From: Promethearchaeota archaeon
GTDB taxonomy: Archaea; Asgardarchaeota; Lokiarchaeia; Sigynarchaeales; SOKP01
Assembly: GCA_019894735.1 (NCBI GenBank)
Contig: JAGXOB010000119.1
Coordinates: 1-5,084, forward strand
DNA: 5,084 nt
Reading direction: 5' to 3'
Position numbers and translations under genes: made by a program. Below, one piece after another: positions 1 through 4,008 of the stretch; position 1 is the stretch's first letter; every line of letters starts with the position of its first letter. The notes under the pieces are model-generated. The model saw nothing but the letters and a program-made list of their open reading frames with translations, ran no database searches and was not told the origin of the DNA.

Positions 1-371
1 ATCATGTAGCCCCAAAACACAGCGATAAAGTTATTGAAAGGATCGCTCAAATTGAACAGGGTAAAAATCACGCTTCTTTGCCAAAAGAATATCAGTTAAA
101 AGGAGGATATCCTAATATATATGGCAGACTCCATTTAAATAAACCAGCAGATACTATAACGGGTAATTGTGGTTGCGTAAGTGCACCTGGAAGGTTTATT
201 CATCCTACGCAAAATAGAGCAATCTCTGTTAGGGAAGCTGCTCGACTTCAATCGTTTCCTGACAATTATCGGTTCTTTGGGAGCATGAGGGATAGATACA
301 AACAGATTGGAAACGCAGTACCTCCGTTGTTGGCTTATGCGATTGCTGAAGCAATAAAGAAAGTGTTATAA
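1..371 (+). CDS. DNA (cytosine-5)-methyltransferase, C-terminal part (5' end outside window)
   Basis: The reading frame is open from the first full codon at base 3 to a TAA at 369-371, so this is the last 122 codons of a longer gene. The TTG at 78 is internal, not a start: the translation before it (HVAPKHSDKVIERI) is itself typical of the family. Seen directly: the end of the target-recognition region (NKPADTITGN, 138-167), conserved motif IX (REAARLQSFPD, 231-263) and motif X (QIGNAVPPLLA, 303-335). In C5 methyltransferases motif X completes the SAM pocket together with the N-terminal motif I. The family methylates carbon 5 of cytosine within a short DNA site. The catalytic Pro-Cys motif lies to the left of the window, so activity and target site cannot be judged. 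No restriction endonuclease follows; the next gene is convergent. A partner could still lie upstream. Confidence 0.95.
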   Translation, partial: HVAPKHSDKVIERIAQIEQGKNHASLPKEYQLKGGYPNIYGRLHLNKPADTITGNCGCVSAPGRFIHPTQNRAISVREAARLQSFPDNYRFFGSMRDRYKQIGNAVPPLLAYAIAEAIKKVL

Positions 372-400
372 TATTGTAAAAGATTTAATTAATAAAAGGT

Positions 401-655
401 CTAATTGTCTGCGATTATTTTTTTAATTTCTTCTGCTTTTAGAATTCCTGTAAACTTCTGTTCCTCATCTACTATTATGGTGGGAACTACCATTACATCA
501 TATTTCGTAAGCTTTTCTTTTAATTCTTCGTTAAGCGGATTTTGTAAATTGTATTCAATGAGTTCACAATTTTCGCAAATGTTATTCCTCAGCGTCTCAA
601 TGGCTTCTTTGCATAAATTACAGCCAGCACTAAAAACTTCAAACTTATGGCCCAT
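401..655 (-). CDS. small thioredoxin/glutaredoxin-fold protein with CxxC active site
   Basis: An 84-residue protein, small even for a glutaredoxin. It begins with a beta strand (FEVFSAG) leading into C12-N-L-C15, the position of the redox-active CxxC in thioredoxin-fold proteins. V56-V57-P58-T59 supplies the cis-proline that packs against the active site, followed by the strand TIIVDEE. A second pair, C27-E-N-C30, lies at the end of the first helix; it is not part of classical thioredoxins. Likely a cytoplasmic thiol-disulfide oxidoreductase or thiol/metal carrier; the substrate is unknown. ATG at 655 is chosen as the start. A TTG at 667 would add four residues (MYVI), but neither start has a Shine-Dalgarno sequence. 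A TATA-like box at 692-701 implies a short leader to the ATG. The gene converges on the DNA methyltransferase gene with 29 bases between the stops. Confidence 0.85.
   Translation of the reverse strand: MGHKFEVFSAGCNLCKEAIETLRNNICENCELIEYNLQNPLNEELKEKLTKYDVMVVPTIIVDEEQKFTGILKAEEIKKIIADN
418..424 (+). terminator. possible U-tract terminator for the DNA methyltransferase gene
   Basis: A run of seven T lies 47 bases after the methyltransferase stop codon, inside the 3' end of the convergent thioredoxin-fold gene. Archaeal RNA polymerase terminates at T-runs without needing a hairpin, and none is seen here. The assignment rests only on position and base run. Confidence 0.3.
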
Positions 656-691
656 AATTACGTACAATTTATCATCATTTACAAATGATTT

Positions 692-701
692 TATTTTATA
701 A
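692..701 (-). promoter_or_regulatory. TATA-like box of the thioredoxin-fold gene
   Basis: On the minus strand this reads TTATAAAATA, close to the archaeal TATA consensus. With the usual spacing of about 25 bases, transcription would start near 670, leaving a leader of about 15 bases before the ATG at 655. Assigned from pattern and position only. Confidence 0.45.
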
Positions 702-722
702 CATTAGCTCTTTACAGACTAT

Positions 723-739
723 TCTTATTAGGTATAAGA
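723..739. repeat. short perfect inverted repeat upstream of the thioredoxin-fold promoter
   Basis: TCTTAT-TAGGT-ATAAGA: two perfect 6-base arms around a 5-base spacer. It lies just upstream of the TATA-like box at 692-701 and about 60 bases past the VOC gene's stop. It could be a regulator site for the thioredoxin-fold gene. The arms are short and AT-rich, so chance is a serious alternative. Confidence 0.25.
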
Positions 740-781
740 CTAACTTGCTGATAGCTTGAAAAATTTGAGTGTAATATAATT

Positions 782-790
782 AAAAAAAAA
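782..790 (-). terminator. U-tract terminator of the VOC-family gene
   Basis: Nine consecutive A on the plus strand give a T9 run on the minus strand, starting 8 bases after the VOC gene's TAA (798-800). A T-run directly behind a stop codon is the usual archaeal intrinsic terminator. It also separates this gene from the thioredoxin-fold gene. Confidence 0.55.
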
Positions 791-797
791 TAGTTAT

Positions 798-1199
798 TTA
801 CTGTTCTTCGGAATAAGCAAGCAGCCATCCAATCCCATTAGAATCTTCAAACCAGAAAGTCTTTTCCAATGGCATAATTATAGTGAACTTCTTTTCTAGA
901 ACTTTTTCGTTTATTTTTTTCAACTCTTCTTTTGTATCATAGGTAATTAACACCTGTACATTTCCTGAACCTTGTTTTCCCATGGGATTATCGGACAACA
1001 TTACCATAGCACCTCCTATGTCGAGGACTGCGTGCATCGTAGAATTATCATAATCAAAATCGTCTGGAAAACCGAAATATTCTGCCGACTCTTTTGCAAA
1101 GGGCAGATGATCCATAAGCTTTGCTCCGAATAAGTCTTTATATAACTCAATTGCTTCTTTACCATTTTTAACCATTAAATAGGGATTAATTTTTACCAT
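798..1199 (-). CDS. VOC-superfamily protein, PhnB-like (glyoxalase/bleomycin-resistance fold)
   Basis: A 133-residue soluble protein with two beta-alpha-beta-beta-beta modules. Module 1 shows INPYL (4-8), GKEAIELYKDLFGAKL (13-28), then MHAVLDIGGAMVMLSD (55-70), the signature of the PhnB-like branch of the vicinal oxygen chelate superfamily. Module 2 runs from VQVLITYDTKEELKKI to the C-terminal NGIGWLLAY. Members of the superfamily include metal-dependent glyoxalases, dioxygenases and drug-binding proteins; most PhnB-like proteins have no known substrate, and none is assigned here. The usual motif near the end (TFW-GxxFG-xxxDxxGxxW) is shortened: TFW (114-116) runs almost directly into FEDSNGIGW, about six residues missing. 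The start is firm: AAGGTGA lies 6 bases before the ATG. The gene appears monocistronic, with a T9 run after its stop. Confidence 0.9.
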   Translation of the reverse strand: MVKINPYLMVKNGKEAIELYKDLFGAKLMDHLPFAKESAEYFGFPDDFDYDNSTMHAVLDIGGAMVMLSDNPMGKQGSGNVQVLITYDTKEELKKINEKVLEKKFTIIMPLEKTFWFEDSNGIGWLLAYSEEQ

Positions 1200-1205
1200 T
1201 TATTT

Positions 1206-1212
1206 TCACCTT
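1206..1212 (-). promoter_or_regulatory. Shine-Dalgarno sequence of the VOC-family gene
   Basis: AAGGTGA on the minus strand, 6 bases before the ATG at 1199. It matches the complement of the conserved 16S rRNA tail (CACCTCC) and fixes this start codon. Confidence 0.8.
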
Positions 1213-1526
1213 AGTTTAGTTAATTTTAGTATTAAATAGCAGTTTGTTCGAATTAATAAATTCCTTTCTTATAAATTCTAAACCTAATTGTATCAGAAAT
1301 GGTGTGCTTTAAAAAGAAAAGGATCTCATTTAGCTAGCTCCAATGTGAATATTTTTATAATTTTTAGGAATTTATTTTAACTTTATAATAGCGGGTTGCT
1401 AGAGGGTCTCAGATTTTCTTTGAAGTAATTAATTATAATAAAAATTGACGACAAAGTTATAAATTGCGAAAAGAATCATACTATCATTAGAGTAATCGAA
1501 TATCTAACATTTATATCAATAGGAGT
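1213..1526. other. AT-rich intergenic stretch, no intact gene seen
   Basis: This stretch lies between the VOC gene's ribosome-binding site and the hydrolase relic. It should hold the VOC promoter on the minus strand. TATA-like candidates are ATTAAATA-type sequence near 1229-1239 and TTTATAAG at 1268-1275; I cannot choose between them. Only very short ORFs occur; the longest minus-strand ATG frame noticed is about 16 codons and looks random. There is a small GC-richer patch at 1391-1412 behind a TTTATAATA sequence, but no tRNA cloverleaf or other recognisable RNA could be built. No repeats or insertion-sequence ends were seen. Confidence 0.5.
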
Positions 1527-1697
1527 TCAACACAAAACGCAATTCCCATTTAAGAATTCTAAGATGTCTTTTTGAAGTAGCTTCCATTTAGCTGCGAGAT
1601 TGTGTCCATAGCCTTTATAAAGACCTAATTTAGCATGAGGGATTCCTAAATTCTTTTAACGGTTTTAATCTTTTTCTAAAATATTAATAGAGAAATC
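1527..1697 (-). pseudogene. decayed 3' end of an alpha/beta-hydrolase gene
   Basis: On the minus strand, codons 1655 to 1530 read KNLGIPHAKLGLYKGYGHNL followed by AAKWKLLQKDILEFLNGNCVLC, with a TGA at 1527-1529. This resembles the C-terminus of alpha/beta-hydrolases: an IPxAKL strand, the GxGH motif whose His completes the catalytic triad (here codon 1604-1602), and a final helix DILEFL. Upstream in the same frame there are two TAA codons (1656-1658 and 1665-1667). In a neighbouring frame the sequence YFRKRLKPLKEF runs up to about 1650, so a one-base shift would join it to LGIPHAKL. No body with the nucleophile Ser (GxSxG) remains, because the propeller gene ends at 1698. I infer a truncated, frameshifted relic, perhaps cut when the propeller gene arrived. 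The match is by eye, and a chance frame cannot be fully excluded. Confidence 0.55.
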
Positions 1698-2717
1698 TTA
1701 AACCCTAATAATTTCTAATCCGTCCTCTCGATCTGCGACATAAGCAATATCTCCTACAACTACTACATCCACCGAGTGACCTCCGTCAAAATGACGCCCG
1801 ATTACTACTGGGTTGGAGAAGTCCGTCATATCAATAATAATTAATCCATACTGATAATCTGCAGCATAAACTTTATTACTACTTGTAAAAGCAGCATAGA
1901 TTAAGCCTCCATCGTCAAATACCCCTAATGGAGAAATCTGCGAATAATTATTGGCACTAAGTACATGCAACTCTCCCCCATTATTACCATGGTTGGCAAC
2001 ATAGATCACTTTCTCATGCACATAAGGATTCCAAAAATCAATATCGGCGGGAGCATAAGATCCCACTTGAAACGGACTTTGCGGATTACTTACATTAATT
2101 AACCTTATCCCAGTGTAGCTAATATGATGATCAGTTATATACGCTATTCCATTGTCAACATAGACCTGAGTGCAAGCCCCAGAAATACTGAATCTCGATA
2201 TTTCACTCACATGTGAAGGATCGCTAATATTGAGTAGTACTAAACCTCTTGACCAATCGGCTACGTATGTAATTTCTCCAACTACTTGTACGTCAAAAGC
2301 AGCACCACTTCCAGTATATTGATCTGTTTTTACTGGATTTGTTAAGTCGCTAATATTTAGAATCTCAACCCCTACAAAAATATTTGCGAGAACTGCGATA
2401 TCCCCAACAACATCAACAGCGTAAGGTAAACCGGATTGGTAATAAGAACCCAATATATAGGGATGATACGGATTGCTAATGTTAACAATTACCAAACCAC
2501 TAGGATTATTGTCAGCTGAATCCACGACATATGCAATATCGCCTTCGATTTCTACATCAGTCACCACTCCTCCACTAAAAATTTGTCCTAATTCAGAAGT
2601 GTTAAAGGAAAACTTTCCCAAAAATAATGTAACGGGAATGATAATAGCCACAACTATAACTACAATTAAAGAGATAATAATAATGAGCTTCTTACGCTTT
2701 GGTTCCATTCTAATCAT
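1698..2717 (-). CDS. membrane-anchored LVIVD-repeat beta-propeller protein
   Basis: A 339-residue protein. MIRMEPKRKK is a basic cytoplasmic tail, residues 11-33 are a single hydrophobic segment (uncleaved anchor or lipid-free signal anchor), and the rest should face outside the cell. Residues 51-339 hold about seven repeats of 42-47 residues of the type (V)DVxVxGDIAYVADxxxGLxIINISDPxxPxxxGxY, the LVIVD repeat (starts near 51, 97, 139, 181, 224, 271 and 314). The fifth is degenerate. The seventh stops at LEIIRV, before its last strand; ELGQIFSGG (42-50), ahead of repeat 1, looks like that missing strand, so the ring probably closes by N-to-C 'velcro'. N-glycosylation sequons occur at N39, N79, N121, N163, N208 and N257. 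No catalytic motif is seen; a binding or scaffold role on the cell surface is the family-level guess. ATG at 2717 is taken as start; ATG at 2708 is possible, and neither has a good Shine-Dalgarno sequence. Confidence 0.9.
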   Translation of the reverse strand: MIRMEPKRKKLIIIISLIVVIVVAIIIPVTLFLGKFSFNTSELGQIFSGGVVTDVEIEGDIAYVVDSADNNPSGLVIVNISNPYHPYILGSYYQSGLPYAVDVVGDIAVLANIFVGVEILNISDLTNPVKTDQYTGSGAAFDVQVVGEITYVADWSRGLVLLNISDPSHVSEISRFSISGACTQVYVDNGIAYITDHHISYTGIRLINVSNPQSPFQVGSYAPADIDFWNPYVHEKVIYVANHGNNGGELHVLSANNYSQISPLGVFDDGGLIYAAFTSSNKVYAADYQYGLIIIDMTDFSNPVVIGRHFDGGHSVDVVVVGDIAYVADREDGLEIIRV

Positions 2718-2759
2718 TTTTTAGTAATTAATCCTAGTACGAGTAATCATCTATGTCAA

Positions 2760-2767
2760 TTATAATA
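2760..2767 (-). promoter_or_regulatory. TATA-like box of the propeller gene
   Basis: TATTATAA on the minus strand, in the 83-base gap between the TehB-like methyltransferase stop and the propeller start. Usual spacing puts transcription start near 2738, about 20 bases before the ATG at 2717. It suggests the propeller gene is transcribed on its own although it follows the methyltransferase gene on the same strand. Confidence 0.35.
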
Positions 2768-2800
2768 GTTTTGGAAAATGCGCAATTCTAGATATGAAAT

Positions 2801-3337
2801 CTATCCCCTTTTTACAAAATACACCCTAAATTTCTTACCGTCGTCATAAGTCTGTATCTTATTTTCTTCTAATTTCCATTTAGGCTTAGAGAAGACTTGT
2901 TCAAACATTTCTAAAACATAAGCTATAGCGTGTTCTATAATGAAACAATAGCCTTCATTGCCAAAAGATCTTTCAACTCGTTCTAAAAGCATTCTCCGGT
3001 TTTCATCTCCGCGCGTAAAATGTAAAAGACCAATTAGTAATATTAGATCAAATTTTTCTTCAATTTTATAATTAAGAACATCGCCAACAATTCCGTTAAC
3101 CTTAAGACCTTTTGCTTTTGCTCGTGTAAGCATTTGATTTATGGCAACTCCAGAAATATCAATACCTGTAACATCGTGCCCTAATTGAGCAAGGTAAAGT
3201 AATTCTTTTACTTGTCCACAACCTAAGTCCAAAACTTTCTTTTTTCCTCGTAAGGTTTTTCCGAGAATAACTAACTCTTTTTCAGGCTCCCCAAAATAAT
3301 CTTTTAACTCACGATAATGATTATCATATCTTGACAT
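2801..3337 (-). CDS. class I SAM-dependent methyltransferase, TehB-like
   Basis: A 178-residue cytoplasmic protein, about the length of single-domain TehB-type enzymes. Seen in order: motif I VLDLGCGQVKELLYLAQLG (35-53), strand 2 ending in acidic D60 (VTGIDIS), which would hold the ribose of SAM, an acidic D86 (VGD) for the adenine, motif IV FDLILLIGLLHF (96-107), and the post-motif strand EGYCFIIEH (128-136). The C-terminal part (WKLEENKIQTYDDG and RVYFVKRG) follows the TehB pattern. In motif I the third glycine of the usual GxGxG is V43. The methyl acceptor is unknown; similarity to tellurite-resistance TehB does not establish tellurite methylation. The ATG at 3337 is firm, with AAGGTGA 7 bases before it. 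The gene is divergent from the membrane-protein gene across 157 bases. Confidence 0.9.
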   Translation of the reverse strand: MSRYDNHYRELKDYFGEPEKELVILGKTLRGKKKVLDLGCGQVKELLYLAQLGHDVTGIDISGVAINQMLTRAKAKGLKVNGIVGDVLNYKIEEKFDLILLIGLLHFTRGDENRRMLLERVERSFGNEGYCFIIEHAIAYVLEMFEQVFSKPKWKLEENKIQTYDDGKKFRVYFVKRG

Positions 3338-3344
3338 CTGTAAT

Positions 3345-3351
3345 TCACCTT
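3345..3351 (-). promoter_or_regulatory. Shine-Dalgarno sequence of the TehB-like methyltransferase gene
   Basis: AAGGTGA on the minus strand, 7 bases before the ATG at 3337. Same sequence and nearly the same spacing as at the VOC gene, so this is the local ribosome-binding style. Confidence 0.8.
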
Positions 3352-3383
3352 AACCGAATATTAAGATTGTATCTACAAAAACC

Positions 3384-3394
3384 TTTTTATTTTA
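3384..3394 (-). promoter_or_regulatory. TATA-like box of the TehB-like methyltransferase gene
   Basis: TAAAATAAAAA on the minus strand. Transcription would start near 3363, giving a leader of about 26 bases that includes the Shine-Dalgarno sequence. A weaker alternative lies closer to the gene (TTAATATTC, about 3357-3365) but would leave no room for a leader. Confidence 0.35.
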
Positions 3395-3410
3395 GTCGTC
3401 TGAAATTTTA

Positions 3411-3420
3411 ATATTTAAAT
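3411..3420 (+). promoter_or_regulatory. TATA-like box of the five-helix membrane-protein gene
   Basis: ATATTTAAAT, preceded by further AT-rich sequence, close to the archaeal TATA consensus. Transcription would start near 3441, about 23 bases before the AGGTGA at 3464. It lies back-to-back with the minus-strand box at 3384-3394, so the two divergent genes could influence each other's transcription. Confidence 0.5.
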
Positions 3421-3463
3421 AAGATGGAACATTAGCAACTGTAAGAATCAAACGTTACACCGT

Positions 3464-3469
3464 AGGTGA
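3464..3469 (+). promoter_or_regulatory. AGGTGA ribosome-binding-like sequence, badly spaced from the first ATG
   Basis: AGGTGA is the same core used by the VOC and TehB-like genes, but the ATG at 3495 is 25 bases further on. The membrane-protein frame is open through this site. The only start-like codon at normal spacing (7 bases) in that frame is CTG at 3477-3479. It is either a chance match or evidence for a non-ATG start. Confidence 0.35.
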
Positions 3470-3494
3470 AATTAATCTGGATTTATTTGACTGG

Positions 3495-3923
3495 ATGTTT
3501 ATCGTTTCAGGCTTTATTTTTTTTGTTTCAATGATTAGTGCAATACTATTAATGGCCAAAAATAAGATGAAGACTGTTAAAATATTTGGTCCGATTCTTG
3601 CAATTCTGATGCTTCCAATCATCGCTGTTTTGATTAATTATATTGTATTTGGTAAAGATCTGAGATTTATAATATTCACAGTTTTAATCCTTATTTATTT
3701 GATGGCAGAATCCTTACTTGATATGGTTTTCAAAATTGATTTTCGATCTAAAACGAGTAGCCATGTTCCCTATATCGTCTTAGAATGGGCTGCGGCCTTC
3801 TCTTTCTTGTTTGGTACTATTCGACTCGATACGACACTAGGTTGGATAATAGCCATCTTCTTTTGGGCTTTCATCGTTGTACTGATTTTTTATATCGTCA
3901 AGCGAAGAAAAAATAAAGAATAA
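3495..3923 (+). CDS. five-helix integral membrane protein, function unknown
   Basis: A 142-residue very hydrophobic protein. Predicted membrane helices by eye: about 1-21, 29-51, 57-75, 91-109 and 114-135. Basic loops KNKMK (22-26) and FKIDFRSK (79-86) and the tail KRRKNKE all fall on one side, so the positive-inside rule gives an N-outside, C-inside topology. The most distinctive stretch is AESLLDMVFKIDFR (71-84), at the inner end of helix 3, which looks like a conserved motif of small uncharacterised membrane proteins; I cannot name a family or function. The first ATG (3495) sits at the start of helix 1 and has no nearby Shine-Dalgarno sequence. The frame is open back to 3423, and a CTG at 3477 would add DLFDW-type residues ahead of helix 1. 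The gene is divergent from the TehB-like gene and 85 bases upstream of the malic enzyme gene. Confidence 0.8.
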   Translation: MFIVSGFIFFVSMISAILLMAKNKMKTVKIFGPILAILMLPIIAVLINYIVFGKDLRFIIFTVLILIYLMAESLLDMVFKIDFRSKTSSHVPYIVLEWAAAFSFLFGTIRLDTTLGWIIAIFFWAFIVVLIFYIVKRRKNKE

Positions 3924-3974
3924 CAGTTAGGACATTTTCAAACCAACCTTTCTTTACTTTATAATTCAGTATCA

Positions 3975-3988
3975 TTTTATTTTAATAT
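3975..3988 (+). promoter_or_regulatory. TATA-like promoter element of the malic enzyme gene
   Basis: TTTTATTTTAATAT, centred about 28 bases before the ATG at 4009. That spacing places transcription start at or within a few bases of the start codon, matching the absence of any Shine-Dalgarno sequence: a leaderless transcript. A second box (TTTATAAT, 3958-3965) would give a leader of about 20 bases instead. Confidence 0.45.
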
Positions 3989-4008
3989 CAATATGCTTAC
4001 TATCAGTC

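Noticed and set aside
78..80. TTG as start of a 97-residue gene
   Set aside because: The frame is open to the left edge and the upstream residues match the C5 methyltransferase family, so TTG is an internal leucine codon.
405..701. 98-codon plus-strand frame
   Set aside because: It lies opposite the thioredoxin-fold gene, whose CxxC and cis-Pro motifs mark the minus strand as coding; its translation has no family features.
1..1199. Defence island or restriction-modification system around the DNA methyltransferase
   Set aside because: Neighbouring genes are a thioredoxin-fold protein and a VOC protein, the first of them convergent; no nuclease or specificity subunit is visible in the window.
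1332..1339. AGCTAGCT palindrome as an operator
   Set aside because: A single 8-base palindrome is expected by chance in a window of this size and has no gene-related placement.
1390..1530. Possible tRNA (GCGGG start, GTTCAA-like B box near 1525)
   Set aside because: The spacing is far too long, no acceptor stem pairs, and no anticodon arm can be built.
2473..2724. 83-codon plus-strand frame
   Set aside because: Antisense of the propeller gene's N-terminal repeat region; the low-complexity Thr/Ile-rich translation is a by-product of that gene.
2788..2802. Hairpin TAGAT-ATGAA-ATCTA at the end of the TehB-like gene as a terminator
   Set aside because: Only five AT-rich pairs, overlapping the stop codon and with no T-run behind it on the minus strand.
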